Assembly: GCA_022072025.1 (NCBI GenBank)
Contig: JAJVIP010000002.1
Coordinates: forward strand, 473,356 to 537,355
Origin: Elusimicrobiota bacterium
GTDB lineage: Bacteria > Elusimicrobiota > Elusimicrobia > F11
Direction of reading: 5' to 3'
Length of the DNA stretch: 64,000 bases
The notes under the pieces are model-generated. The model did not search any database. It saw nothing but the letters and a program-made list of their open reading frames with translations, and was not told where the DNA came from. A program made the translations under genes and the position numbers. The first letter of the stretch is position 1; the number at the start of each line of letters is the position of its first letter. This document shows positions 10,601 to 18,916 of the stretch, piece after piece.

Positions 10601-13104
10601 GAAACCCGGCCTATAACGACCTCTATAAAAACGCCACACCCGCTTCCGATGCCAAGGAACAGGCTCTGGCCTTGGACTATGATTTGCTGGCCTTTACCAC
10701 AGCCACCACTCGCAACGCCTATAGTGCGCCCAGAGATTTTTCAAATCACGATCAATTTCGTTTCTTCGTGAGCCGCCCCGATGTTTGTGCGGGATGTAAT
10801 ACCGATGGGCAGTTTTTCTTTCAGGTGGGATCTGAGACGGAGTTTCAGCAAGCCTCCATCAATATCGTGGATATTCCCGCCAAACCCGTTTGGAAATTGG
10901 TGACAATTGAACAACAAGATTTGAATACTGATGGAACACCCGACACCTGGGTCTCCAGTGATCCCACGGTGGTCATCACTAGGACGACGGGTATACCCAA
11001 CGTCACCCAGGTGTCCCAAATTAAAATGGGAATTAAAAATAACACCGGGGGCCAAATAAAGAATCAAATCTGGGTCAATGAAATCCATGTGTCAGGGCCC
11101 CATACCCGGACCGGACATGCCAAGCGGTATTCTTTTGATAGCCAATGGCCTGGTTGGATGGATTTTGGAGGCGGGTACAGAGATGTGGATCGGAATTGGC
11201 AAACGCCCACCACCGCCATTACCAATCAGGACAGCACCCAAACCAACGCGTTTGTGAATTTTAATCGAATCGCATTTCTACCCATGACATTTAAAACCAA
11301 TCGCGATATCACGGTTACGCCGTCTGCGTTTCAGGCCAATCAGAATGCTTTGGTGTCATTTTTTGATGAAGGTCGTGTGGAGTCAATCAACAACGTTTCT
11401 ACTGCCAAACTCCTATTGCCGCGCTTGCCGATTATTGATGTGTCCTTCACAAACAATAAAAATGAAAACACTCTTACTCAGAGAAATGAGTTCAATGATA
11501 TCCTCAATATCGGGGCCACCTACGCGCCCAAATCGCGAATGGATATTCTTCCCATGGACAAATTGACATTCCGTCCTCTTCCCACTTCCATTACTTATGT
11601 GCATGTGGCCCGTCGAACCAAACTTCGGTTTCCCGATGTCTCCCGTTTGGTGGAATACAATATTTCAACTTCTCCCTTTTCCTCCACCAATCTCACCCAA
11701 TTCAGCACCGAAGATGAGGCTCGTTTGGCCTTCAAACCATGGGATGGGTTCTCTTTTAATCCCACATATAAGCTTCGAACCGACACCGAGGAACGCGATT
11801 TTAGAGAAGATGAAATAATCGCCCTGCCCTCATTGGTGGACCTTGATCAACGTACGACACCGCGATCCATGTCCCAAACCATTTCAGCTACAGGCAATTT
11901 GAAAATTTTCAAGTGGTTGGACCCTCGATATAACTATTCAATGGTGGGAACCGAAACCAATGGCTTGCCCACGCAATCGAATACCACTGGATACACCTTG
12001 AAGAACATCACGCGAAACAGCCAAGGAGAAGTATCAGGGGCGATTCAAGTCAATCAAATCTTGCCGAAATCAAAGCTCCTTAATTCCATGAATTTCAATC
12101 TCAGTTATAAAATTGAAAATGGAGACACTTACGCCGATATGCCGGAAGATTTTCAATGGCGAAACCAGTTGTGGGTGGGCCGTCCCTTGACTGTGGAGAG
12201 TTCGAGTGGAACCGGGAATGTGGCGCGACGTTTGGATGCCACCGATCGTCGAACTTTTCGGTCGAATTTGGCCTGGCAACCTTGGAGCGCCTTTAAAATT
12301 GACAATCGTCGTTTTAAGCCACTGAATACCTTGTCATTGACGAGCAACTACTTGGTTTCGACTGAAGACAGTGAAACAACCGGCACATTCCGTCACGTGA
12401 AATCAGTCACTTGGCCTGACCTCATTTTAACGATCAACGATATCGAAGATTTTTTTAAAGTGAAAAAAGCGGTTGATAATTCCCGTCTTGTGGTGAAATC
12501 CAATAAGCGCCTAACCGAAACGCGAGATGTGAGCCGCAGTATTTCCTCTTCATGGGGTACGGATTATCAATTCCAGTTCATGAAAAAATTGGATTTTTCT
12601 GCGACTTACAATCAGACAGACGCGCGTGAGGACAACTTGGTCATCAATCAATTGGTGTCAGAATCCAAGTTGGTCAATTACTCCCTTCAGACCAGAATCC
12701 CAACAAAGAATTGGGCCTACACCCCCCGTTACGAACGAGTTGAAAATGATGCCAATGATTCAGTGAGAGTCACAAATGATTTGGTGAATGATATTTTTTC
12801 GCTTCAGATTTATGGCGACATCTCAAAGCCCTTGGGTATCCGACTCGGGAGGCGGGAAATCGGATTGGCCAACAGAGCGATCCTTAATTCGACCATCAAG
12901 TGGGACAAAAAGCGTTCGAGTATCAATCCGGCGAGCAATTATCTGGATACTTATTCCGCAACTCTCTCAGGCGATTACACCATTTCTCAAAATTTCCGTT
13001 TGGCCGTTGGGGGGAATTTTAGCCAAGAACGCTATCATCCCGACTTCAAGAAATTGGATAAATCCGTTTACGGTATCAATTCCACATTGACCATTCAGTT
13101 CTAA
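7639..13104 (+). CDS. SprA-family giant outer-membrane protein (type IX translocon-like)
   Basis: 1,821 residues with an N-terminal signal peptide (hydrophobic stretch about 27-40, ending FSQE). Shortly after it comes SprA-type sequence: LQARIQGTVARKTTINVNF, then VVYKGDPDEVVQEAAFGD at about residue 199 and a SKGTTETK-like block (RTKGTTETKRFTGA). About residue 795-870 holds acidic DxDxDG-type loops (DADGDSLLDTEDQ, DFNNDRVLSTSD), as in SprA plug and cap regions. The last 700 residues are amphipathic beta strands with a final strand ending TIQF. In Bacteroidota, SprA is a 36-strand pore of about 2,400 residues for type IX secretion; this one is shorter. ATG start with AGAGGG 4 bases before; an in-frame TTG 33 bases on is an alternative that gives a tighter signal peptide. 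Confidence 0.8.
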   Translation: MIPSNSGKDLNLRQFASILARNFSNFLISTILALVFFSTPLFSQETPSSRRFSIGPSLEESESIPNPKEPEEMFLFNQEEWNKMRRVIEGEVEPVSVSTSAVVSSTVTATPPKPPPGLLTVDLPYESQLSITGRKVIKLDIENTHISSERASELGTKQDSQSFNMQQELQARIQGTVARKTTINVNFDDTKENVKDFSVVYKGDPDEVVQEAAFGDILLSLPSTEFVNYNKQLFGIRAALKYKKAGFMFIGSRTKGTTETKRFTGATTRQQKFINDTSYVRRKFYDLTFATATAMQVPAILGNHPVLPINGTIPETVFIEDTTGLNPLATNYIVATPTAPVTTTFNIRMRQLSPGVDFSIDRIKGVITFVNPVSEDVRVAIDFTLSDGTRLSSLLGNHMVLIKDKTPEGAQVSQEIKTFYSVGDRNIVRDDGLGNFVLKVLDKNRENEIGDTLSPPQRYPDTIEMKFETGIFELKQRLPFDDLYASNVNTASPLQAVFSVEYQSVIRTFTLRPNIVLQSESVEVNGRKVSRDLDYFIDYDIGIITFFNEDLIRESTVIEVTYEFAPFGGVLGETLVGARGTYDIFLNKKGSLGGVDSWSAGSTVLYNFAAKPSSPPDVRSTPASLLVTEGDSQVKGLTFGRIPLKTNIAVEAARSDENPDLFGKAIVDSMEGIKQEDNSSLLKEAWLPAANPIVSGANTIMDFRGSESTVSHIYWGDLDVDTTDPSDGSTQQKALEINYSLNPSPSATMEQVSLVNIISTGGRDFSKKTTLEVEIEGAGSDGQDVEMQIEYGSFNEDADGDSLLDTEDQIPFDGVLNLGEDVGYSFDGPGPDLTKGDGSDIPVTIGGGNSRMDSEDFNNDRVLSTSDLPATFSLGPLFLLSSTRGETNSTGNLRTDLSFNGRELFQIPLNISKLSGEEQARLTSVKQVRLTIRNSNPAVAKAGKIRIVRLSVVGNSYEPATINGNAFSTMTVRAINSKDDATYQTLIGNPAYNDLYKNATPASDAKEQALALDYDLLAFTTATTRNAYSAPRDFSNHDQFRFFVSRPDVCAGCNTDGQFFFQVGSETEFQQASINIVDIPAKPVWKLVTIEQQDLNTDGTPDTWVSSDPTVVITRTTGIPNVTQVSQIKMGIKNNTGGQIKNQIWVNEIHVSGPHTRTGHAKRYSFDSQWPGWMDFGGGYRDVDRNWQTPTTAITNQDSTQTNAFVNFNRIAFLPMTFKTNRDITVTPSAFQANQNALVSFFDEGRVESINNVSTAKLLLPRLPIIDVSFTNNKNENTLTQRNEFNDILNIGATYAPKSRMDILPMDKLTFRPLPTSITYVHVARRTKLRFPDVSRLVEYNISTSPFSSTNLTQFSTEDEARLAFKPWDGFSFNPTYKLRTDTEERDFREDEIIALPSLVDLDQRTTPRSMSQTISATGNLKIFKWLDPRYNYSMVGTETNGLPTQSNTTGYTLKNITRNSQGEVSGAIQVNQILPKSKLLNSMNFNLSYKIENGDTYADMPEDFQWRNQLWVGRPLTVESSSGTGNVARRLDATDRRTFRSNLAWQPWSAFKIDNRRFKPLNTLSLTSNYLVSTEDSETTGTFRHVKSVTWPDLILTINDIEDFFKVKKAVDNSRLVVKSNKRLTETRDVSRSISSSWGTDYQFQFMKKLDFSATYNQTDAREDNLVINQLVSESKLVNYSLQTRIPTKNWAYTPRYERVENDANDSVRVTNDLVNDIFSLQIYGDISKPLGIRLGRREIGLANRAILNSTIKWDKKRSSINPASNYLDTYSATLSGDYTISQNFRLAVGGNFSQERYHPDFKKLDKSVYGINSTLTIQF

Positions 13105-13116
13105 CTCGCCTATACT
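13087..13116 (+). promoter_or_regulatory. Sigma70-type promoter for comF
   Basis: TTGACC, 18-base spacer, TATACT. It overlaps the last codons of the SprA-like gene and predicts a start of transcription about 18 bases before the comF ATG. Confidence 0.55.
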
Positions 13117-13140
13117 GCAGGCCCCTCCTTGGAGTTTTTA

Positions 13141-13812
13141 ATGAATTCATTGGTTCGCGAATTGAGTTATTTCTTTTTTCCTGCCACCTGCATTTCCTGT
13201 AAAGAGGATTTGATCAAATGCCATGATCAGCCATTTTCACTGTGTGTGTCGTGCAGGATCAAAATAAATTGGAATAGCCATATGGAATATTTGGTGGATT
13301 CTCCCCTGGACTGTTTTATCGCCTTGGCTGAATTCAAAGGTCCCCTTCGAGAGTTGATTCACGCGTTCAAATACCGTGGAAAGGGATATTTGGCGCGGGA
13401 ATTGTCCCAGCGGCTTGTATCAACTTTACAAGACAGCGGTGTGTCTTGGGATTGTCTGGTCCCGGTGCCCATGAGCAGTTGGAAGGAATTAAAACGAGGA
13501 TATAATCCTCCTTTCCTGGTGGCGCGAGAGATGGCCAGTCAGTTGAAAAGCGCTTTTTATCCCAACTTTCTCGTTCGTAATTTTTTTTCTCGGTCTCAAA
13601 CCAAAATGGGAAGAAAAGAGAGATTTCATAACGCCGTTAAGGGGTTTAAATTAAAAAGGAGAGATAAAGTTCTCTCAGGGCAATCGGTTCTTTTGGTGGA
13701 TGATGTATCAACCACGGGGGCCACATTGGTGGTGTGCGCGCGCCTTCTCAAATCGCTTGGGGCGATACGGGTGGGGGGGATTGTTATCGCCAAAGATGTC
13801 CTTGATATTTGA
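13141..13812 (+). CDS. comF: ComF-family phosphoribosyltransferase-like protein
   Basis: Cytoplasmic ComF/GntX family; linked to handling of single-stranded DNA during natural transformation in competent bacteria, with the biochemical role still uncertain. 223 residues: an N-terminal zinc-ribbon with two CxxC pairs (CISC and CVSC, residues 15-40) and a C-terminal type I phosphoribosyltransferase fold with the PRPP loop VLLVDDVSTTGAT. The start is the ATG behind GGAG (6-base spacing) rather than the TTG 12 bases before. It stands alone between the SprA-like gene and gap. A pilT gene elsewhere in the window is compatible with DNA uptake but does not prove it. Confidence 0.9.
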   Translation: MNSLVRELSYFFFPATCISCKEDLIKCHDQPFSLCVSCRIKINWNSHMEYLVDSPLDCFIALAEFKGPLRELIHAFKYRGKGYLARELSQRLVSTLQDSGVSWDCLVPVPMSSWKELKRGYNPPFLVAREMASQLKSAFYPNFLVRNFFSRSQTKMGRKERFHNAVKGFKLKRRDKVLSGQSVLLVDDVSTTGATLVVCARLLKSLGAIRVGGIVIAKDVLDI

Positions 13813-13824
13813 GTGTTCCCTGAG

Positions 13825-13852
13825 TTGACGAAATATTTTCATTTGCTATTAT
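13825..13852 (+). promoter_or_regulatory. Sigma70-type promoter for gap-pgk-secG
   Basis: TTGACG, 16-base spacer, TATTAT, located after the comF stop. It predicts a 5' leader of about 60 bases before the gap ATG, which has AGGAGG 4 to 5 bases upstream. Confidence 0.65.
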
Positions 13853-13919
13853 CCGCATCACCTCGGAAACTCATCCCAAATAGATCGATTTTTCCGTCAA
13901 TAATATTTAGGAGGATCAC

Positions 13920-14942
13920 ATGGCAGTAAAAGTTGGTATCAATGGATTTGGCCGTATAGGTCGCTTGGCTTTGAAAGCAGGCTTGCAAAACAAAGAACTT
14001 GAATTTGTTGCAGTCAATGATCTCACCGATGCGAAGACGTTGGCCCACCTCTTCAAATATGACTCCACCTTCGGAATATATCCTGGGAACGTTGGTTCGG
14101 AGGCGGGGGCCATTGTCGTTGATGGTAAAAAAATAAAAGTTATTTCTGAACGCGATCCGGGAAAACTCCCTTGGAAAGAACTGGGAGTCGATATCGTTAT
14201 CGAATCAACCGGTCTTTTCACGGATAGCGAAAAAGCCAAATTGCATCTTCAGGCCGGCGCAAAAAAAGTGATCATTTCAGCTCCTGCCAAAGGGGAAGAT
14301 ATCACGGTTTGCATGGGGATCAATGACCAACTTTATGACAACAGCAAACACAATATTGTTTCAAATGCCTCTTGTACCACGAATGCGTTGGCTCCTCTTG
14401 TGAAGGTCCTCCATGACAATCTCAAGGTCAAGAAAGGCCTCATGACAACGATTCATTCTTTCACCAATGATCAGGTGACGCTTGATTTTCCGCATAAGGA
14501 TCTTCGTCGCGCGAGAACCGCGTCAGCCTCAATGATCCCCACGACCACCGGAGCCGCCAAAGCCATCGGCTTGGTTCTTCCTGAACTCAAAGGGAAGTTG
14601 AACGGTATGTCTATGCGTGTTCCCACACAAGATGTTTCCATTGTGGACTTGACGGTGGAAGTGGAGAAAACAACCACCAAAGAAGAAGTGATTTCTTTGT
14701 TCAAAAAAGCATCAGAGAGCAACTTGAAGGGTATCCTTCAGTTCAGTGACCTGCCCCTCGTGTCCAGGGATTTCCTTGAAAATAAGAATTCCTGTATTTT
14801 CGATGCAGATTTGACAGACGTGATGGAGGGGACGTGGGTTAAGGTTTTTGGGTGGTATGACAATGAGTGGGGCTATTCCAACCGTCTCATTGACCTGACG
14901 GCCATGGTGGCGCGTAACTTAAAAACAGCGGTTGCCGCCTAG
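13920..14942 (+). CDS. gap: Glyceraldehyde-3-phosphate dehydrogenase
   Basis: Oxidises glyceraldehyde 3-phosphate to 1,3-bisphosphoglycerate with NAD, central glycolysis. 340 residues. NAD Rossmann motif GINGFGRIGRLALK at residues 7-20; catalytic cysteine in SNASCTTNALAPL; the C-terminal KVFGWYDNEWGYSNR block is complete. Strong AGGAGG ribosome site and a good promoter upstream. pgk starts 5 bases after the stop, so consecutive glycolytic steps are made from one transcript, the usual bacterial gap-pgk order. Confidence 0.98.
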   Translation: MAVKVGINGFGRIGRLALKAGLQNKELEFVAVNDLTDAKTLAHLFKYDSTFGIYPGNVGSEAGAIVVDGKKIKVISERDPGKLPWKELGVDIVIESTGLFTDSEKAKLHLQAGAKKVIISAPAKGEDITVCMGINDQLYDNSKHNIVSNASCTTNALAPLVKVLHDNLKVKKGLMTTIHSFTNDQVTLDFPHKDLRRARTASASMIPTTTGAAKAIGLVLPELKGKLNGMSMRVPTQDVSIVDLTVEVEKTTTKEEVISLFKKASESNLKGILQFSDLPLVSRDFLENKNSCIFDADLTDVMEGTWVKVFGWYDNEWGYSNRLIDLTAMVARNLKTAVAA

Positions 14943-14947
14943 GAAAC

Positions 14948-16165
14948 ATGTCTTCAGTGGTTGAGGTCGGAATCCGAAAAAAATCATTCACATCATTGAC
15001 ACTCACCAACCAAAGGGTGTTGGTTCGTGTTGATTTTAATGTCCCTTTTGACAAAGAAGGTCGGATCACCGATGATGCCCGCTTACGGGCTCATTTGCCC
15101 ACCATTGAATACCTCATCAAAAAGAAAGCCAAGATTATTTTGATCGCGCATCTAGGGCGCCCCAAAGGTCAAGTTAATCTCAAGTACAGTCTGAAGCCTG
15201 TGGTTCAACCTCTGAGCCAACTTTTAAAAACGCAAGTTTCGTTTGCTGAGGATTGTATTGGTCCCAAAGCCTATGAAGGGGTGGCCAAATTAAAAGCTGG
15301 CGAAGTGTTATTACTCGAAAATCTTCGCTTTCATGCTGAAGAAGAAAGCAACAACCCTATTTTCGGAAAAGAAATGGCGAGCTTGGCTGACGTATTTGTT
15401 CAGGACGCCTTTGGGGCCGTACATCGGGCTCATGCTTCAACCACCCAGATTCCAGCTCATCTCCCAACGGCCTGTGGTTTCTTGTTGGAAAAAGAACTTA
15501 ACTATTTAGGAAAGTTAAAGAGTAGTCCGGTTCGCCCTTACTTGGCTCTTTTGGGAGGTGCCAAGGTTTCCGATAAAATTGGTGTGGTGGAAGCTTTTGT
15601 GGATCAAGTGGACGTGTTATTTATTGGCGGGGCTATGGCCTACACCTTTCTAAAGGCCGAAGGTTTTGATGTGGGGGATTCACGATTGGAACCCGATCTG
15701 GTGGATTTTTGCAAGGAAGTGGTGGAAAAAGCCAAATCTAAAAATGTGCGTATTGTCCTTCCTTCTGATCATCTGGTGGTGAAGGATATTGAAAATCCGG
15801 CCGAGTCCATGATAACTCCAGGTGTCGCCATTGAGTCCGGATGGAAAGGGGTTGATGTAGGACCAAAAACAATCGACGTCCTTAAACCCCTTATTTTGTC
15901 GGCCAAAACAATTTTCTGGAATGGTCCCGCAGGAATTTTTGAAATGGCACCCTATGCCCATGGAACCATGGAGATGGCTAAAACTGTCGCTCAAGCGGCT
16001 AAATTGGGTGCGACAGCCGTGGTCGGAGGCGGAGATTCTGTCGCCGCAGTTAACAAAGCAGGTGTGGCCAATCAGATGACTTATATTTCAACAGGAGGGG
16101 GAGCTTCAATGGAATTTTTAGAAGGAAAAGACTTGCCAGGCGTTAAAGTTCTCCCAGAGGCCTAA
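14948..16165 (+). CDS. pgk: Phosphoglycerate kinase
   Basis: Transfers phosphate from 1,3-bisphosphoglycerate to ADP. 405 residues. The N-terminal domain carries VLVRVDFNVPFD and the HLGRPKG substrate loop; the C-terminal nucleotide domain carries GGAKVSDKIGV and FWNGPAGIFE, and ends with the GGGDSVAAV and STGGGASMEFLEG loops. All catalytic motifs are intact. About 15 residues precede the usual family start, so an internal start is possible, but the ATG used lies just behind TAGGA and couples to gap. secG follows after one base. Confidence 0.98.
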   Translation: MSSVVEVGIRKKSFTSLTLTNQRVLVRVDFNVPFDKEGRITDDARLRAHLPTIEYLIKKKAKIILIAHLGRPKGQVNLKYSLKPVVQPLSQLLKTQVSFAEDCIGPKAYEGVAKLKAGEVLLLENLRFHAEEESNNPIFGKEMASLADVFVQDAFGAVHRAHASTTQIPAHLPTACGFLLEKELNYLGKLKSSPVRPYLALLGGAKVSDKIGVVEAFVDQVDVLFIGGAMAYTFLKAEGFDVGDSRLEPDLVDFCKEVVEKAKSKNVRIVLPSDHLVVKDIENPAESMITPGVAIESGWKGVDVGPKTIDVLKPLILSAKTIFWNGPAGIFEMAPYAHGTMEMAKTVAQAAKLGATAVVGGGDSVAAVNKAGVANQMTYISTGGGASMEFLEGKDLPGVKVLPEA

Positions 16166-16166
16166 C

Positions 16167-16481
16167 ATGTATTCCATTATTCTAACCATTCATGTCATTG
16201 TCTGTGTGTTGGTGGTGTTAATTGTTCTTGTCCAAGCGGGGCGCAGCGGGGGATTTTCAGGTTTGATGGGGGGAGGAGGGGGGGATGCGATTTTCTCAAC
16301 CAGCTCCCAACAATCAGGGCTTCGAAAAGCCACGATTATATTGGCTTCTATATTTATGGCCACTTCTCTTTTTCTAACCATTCTTTCGAGCCGTCAAACG
16401 GGACAATCGGTGTTTGAGCGGCAGTTTCCAGCGATGCCACCTATTCCAACGGCAGAGCCAGTGGCAGAAACGCCAAAATAA
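16167..16481 (+). CDS. secG: Protein-export membrane protein SecG
   Basis: Small subunit of the SecYEG translocon. 104 residues with two membrane segments (about 3-24 and 52-72) separated by the conserved glycine-rich cytoplasmic loop RSGGFSGLMGGGGGDAIF, the signature of SecG. The C-terminus is proline-rich and not conserved. It is the last gene of the gap-pgk-secG unit, an arrangement seen in many bacteria, with tRNA genes directly after. Confidence 0.95.
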   Translation: MYSIILTIHVIVCVLVVLIVLVQAGRSGGFSGLMGGGGGDAIFSTSSQQSGLRKATIILASIFMATSLFLTILSSRQTGQSVFERQFPAMPPIPTAEPVAETPK

Positions 16482-16503
16482 GTTAGATTTAATTTGATTT
16501 TCA

Positions 16504-16587
16504 GCGCGGGTGGTGGAACTGGCAGACACGCCATCTTGAGGTGGTGGTGCCCTTACGGGCTTGCAGGTTCAAGTCCTGTCCCGCGCA
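16504..16587 (+). tRNA. tRNA-Leu (anticodon GAG)
   Basis: Acceptor stem GCGCGGG pairs with CCCGCGC; D-arm TGGAACTGGCAGACAC; anticodon stem CCATC/GGTGG around loop TTGAGGT; long class II variable arm (GTGCCCTTACGGGCTT); T-arm CAGGTTCAAGTCCTG. The 3' CCA is not encoded. It reads CUC and CUU codons. It begins 22 bases after secG and may be on the same transcript. Confidence 0.97.
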
Positions 16588-16604
16588 GTCAGTTTTGATT
16601 TTTT

Positions 16605-16678
16605 GCGGGTGTGGTACAATGGTAGAACACGACCTTGCCAAGGTTGAGACGAGGGTTCGATTCCCTTCACCCGCTCCA
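16605..16678 (+). tRNA. tRNA-Gly (anticodon GCC)
   Basis: Acceptor GCGGGTG pairs with CACCCGC; anticodon loop TTGCCAA; T-arm GAGGGTTCGATTCCCTT. Unlike the other four tRNA genes in the window, the 3' CCA is encoded. Seventeen bases separate it from tRNA-Leu. Confidence 0.97.
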
Positions 16679-16695
16679 CTTCTTTCCACCTATTT

Positions 16696-17622
16696 ATGAC
16701 CTCAGAATTAACAGAACAAATTAAATCCAAAATTAATAATTTAAAAACAAAACGGAACGCCATTATTTTGGCGCACAACTACCAAATTCCAGAAGTGCAG
16801 GATGTGGCGGATTTCCTTGGAGATTCTCTCATGCTTTCGCAGAAAGCGGCCTCGACAGAAGCGGATGTTATTGTTTTTTGCGGGGTTCATTTCATGGCGG
16901 AAACAGCGGCTATTTTGGCCCCCACCAAGACAGTGTTGATTCCCGATCCCGAGGCAGGGTGTTCATTGGCTGCGACAATCACGGCGGAATCCCTTCGGAA
17001 ATGGAAACAGGAACATCCGGGTGTGGTGGTGGTTACATATGTCAACTCTACGGCGGAAGTCAAGGCGGAGTCGGATTATTGTTGTACCTCCTCCAATGCG
17101 GTCAAAGTGGTTGAATCAATTCCAAAAGACCAAGAGATTTTGTTCGCCCCTGATATGTTTTTGGGGGATTGGGTTCGAAAACAGACGGGACGGAAAATTC
17201 ATTTGTGGCCTGGATCGTGCCACGTGCATCACATGATAAAAACAGAGGAAATTGTATCTTTGAAACAGGCTCATCCACGAGCCAAGTTAATTATTCATCC
17301 AGAATGCGGATGTACGTCGTCGTCTTTGACTTTTGCAGACAAAGTGCTTTCAACCGAAGGGATGGTTCGTTACACCAAAGAAGACGCTGGAAAAGAATAT
17401 ATTGTGGCCACAGAAACAGGAATCATCAGTCGTATGGAAAGAAACAATCCGGAGAAAAAGTTTTATCCGGCCAATGCGAAGGCGGTGTGCGAATTCATGA
17501 AAATGATCACTTTGGAGAAGGTTCTGTGGTCACTTGAAGATTTGAAGTACAGAGTAACGGTTCCCAAAAAGGTAGCAAAGAAAGCTCGATTGGCCATTGA
17601 TCGTATGATGGCAGTGGTGTGA
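16696..17622 (+). CDS. nadA: Quinolinate synthase A
   Basis: Condenses iminoaspartate with dihydroxyacetone phosphate to quinolinate, the first committed NAD precursor, using a 4Fe-4S cluster. 308 residues. Substrate motif ILAHNYQIPEVQDVADF at residues 24-40. Candidate cluster cysteines sit in VFCGVHFMAE, DYCCTSSNAV and HPECGCTSS, the three expected sites. There is no Shine-Dalgarno sequence before the ATG, which lies 18 bases after the end of tRNA-Gly, so the message is probably cut from a tRNA-containing transcript. No nadB or nadC is in the window. Confidence 0.95.
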   Translation: MTSELTEQIKSKINNLKTKRNAIILAHNYQIPEVQDVADFLGDSLMLSQKAASTEADVIVFCGVHFMAETAAILAPTKTVLIPDPEAGCSLAATITAESLRKWKQEHPGVVVVTYVNSTAEVKAESDYCCTSSNAVKVVESIPKDQEILFAPDMFLGDWVRKQTGRKIHLWPGSCHVHHMIKTEEIVSLKQAHPRAKLIIHPECGCTSSSLTFADKVLSTEGMVRYTKEDAGKEYIVATETGIISRMERNNPEKKFYPANAKAVCEFMKMITLEKVLWSLEDLKYRVTVPKKVAKKARLAIDRMMAVV

Positions 17623-17641
17623 TCAATAAGAAGGAGTTGAT

Positions 17642-18241
17642 GTGAATAAAATTTCTATGAGTGAATCTGTGATGGACCAGGATCGGGTATTGGATGCATT
17701 GAAAGATAATATTGAGAATATTCTCAAGGAGTTGGGGGAAAATGCTCAAAGAGAAGGTCTTTTAAAAACTCCCTATCGCGTAGCAAAATCTTTAAGAGAC
17801 CTAACTGCAGGCTATACGGTCGATATCGATAATCTTATCAATCGGGCTATTTTTAACGAAAATTATAACGAGATGGTGGTGGTAAAAGACATAAGATTTT
17901 ATTCACTTTGTGAACATCATTTGCTGCCCTTTTTTGGAACGGCCAGTGTGGCGTATATTCCAAATGGGAAAATCATAGGACTCTCAAAAATTCCCAAGTT
18001 GGTAGAGGTTTTTGCAAAGCGTTTACAGGTTCAAGAAAGGATGACACAACAAATTGCGGAAATGCTTCAGTCAAAGCTATCTCCTTTGGGAGTCGCAGTT
18101 GTTATTGAAGCGCGTCATTTGTGTATGGAAATGCGGGGAGCGAAAAGCCAAGATTCTCCCACCATCACAAGTGCCATGTTGGGCGCCTTTCGTGAAAATG
18201 CGAGAACCCGCGAAGAGTTTCTTTCTTTTATTCATCGATAA
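17642..18241 (+). CDS. folE: GTP cyclohydrolase I
   Basis: Converts GTP to 7,8-dihydroneopterin triphosphate, the first step of folate (and other pteridine) synthesis. 199 residues. Zinc and substrate motifs are present: [12 protein letters not shown] (Cys/His ligands), [19 protein letters not shown], and the late zinc cysteine in [11 protein letters not shown]. The start is GTG behind AAGGAG with 5 bases between. nadA ends 19 bases upstream. A pteridine-reductase-like SDR and 5-formyltetrahydrofolate cyclo-ligase are encoded elsewhere in the window. Confidence 0.96.
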   Translation: MNKISMSESVMDQDRVLDALKDNIENILKELGENAQREGLLKTPYRVAKSLRDLTAGYTVDIDNLINRAIFNENYNEMVVVKDIRFYSLCEHHLLPFFGTASVAYIPNGKIIGLSKIPKLVEVFAKRLQVQERMTQQIAEMLQSKLSPLGVAVVIEARHLCMEMRGAKSQDSPTITSAMLGAFRENARTREEFLSFIHR

Positions 18242-18256
18242 TTTTTTTTCTTTATA

Positions 18257-18916
18257 ATGAAGGATCTAAAAACCATCTTATTCGATTTGGATGGAACACT
18301 CATCGACTCTCAAGCGGACCTGGCCCATTCTGTCAATTATGCTTTAGACGTCGTTGGTAAATCACGAAAATCACATAGCGAGATTGTTCCTTATGTGGGT
18401 AATGGTTTGCGAACTTTAATGAGTCAAGTGATGGGTTCTGCCAGTGAGCATGATTTGGAAACGTCTATTCTGGCCTTTTCCTCCCATTATGCTGAACATT
18501 GTGTCGATCACACTGTTCTCTACTCTGGCGTTAAGGATGTTTTCGAAAAATGGCAGAAGAATTTTTTATTGGGTGTGGTGACCAACAAACCTGAGCGTTT
18601 TGCGAAAAAGATTCTCGCTTACTTGGGTGTGGCTGAAAAAATGTCGGTGATAATCGGGGGCGATACAACTCCCGAAAAAAAACCGCATCCGGCTCCGGTT
18701 TTAAAAGCCCTTCAGGATTTGGGTAAAACCGCCAATCAATGCTTAATGGTGGGGGATGGTTCTCAAGATATTAAGGCTGGAAAAGCTGCGGGGGTTTTAA
18801 CTTGTTTGGTTCGGTATGGATTTGGATACACGGAAGATACTGAAAAACTAAAACCTGATTTTGTAATCGATAGATTTGACCAATTAAAGGAGATTGTTTT
18901 ATGGCAACAACATTAA
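18257..18916 (+). CDS. gph: HAD-family phosphatase, phosphoglycolate phosphatase-like
   Basis: Cytoplasmic haloacid-dehalogenase hydrolase of the Gph/PGP type. 219 residues. Motif I LFDLDGTLIDS (nucleophile Asp and acid/base Asp), motif II VVTNKP, motif III lysine in PEKKPHP, and motif IV VGDGSQDIKAGKAAG are all in place, with a helical type I cap between. The probable substrate is 2-phosphoglycolate, but HAD specificity cannot be read from motifs. No Shine-Dalgarno precedes the ATG (a T-run does). Its 3' end overlaps the next gene by 16 bases. Confidence 0.85.
   Translation: MKDLKTILFDLDGTLIDSQADLAHSVNYALDVVGKSRKSHSEIVPYVGNGLRTLMSQVMGSASEHDLETSILAFSSHYAEHCVDHTVLYSGVKDVFEKWQKNFLLGVVTNKPERFAKKILAYLGVAEKMSVIIGGDTTPEKKPHPAPVLKALQDLGKTANQCLMVGDGSQDIKAGKAAGVLTCLVRYGFGYTEDTEKLKPDFVIDRFDQLKEIVLWQQH

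Noticed and set aside
16501-16778. Two minus-strand frames over tRNA-Leu and tRNA-Gly
   Set aside because: They are translations of the complement of tRNA genes and the start of nadA.
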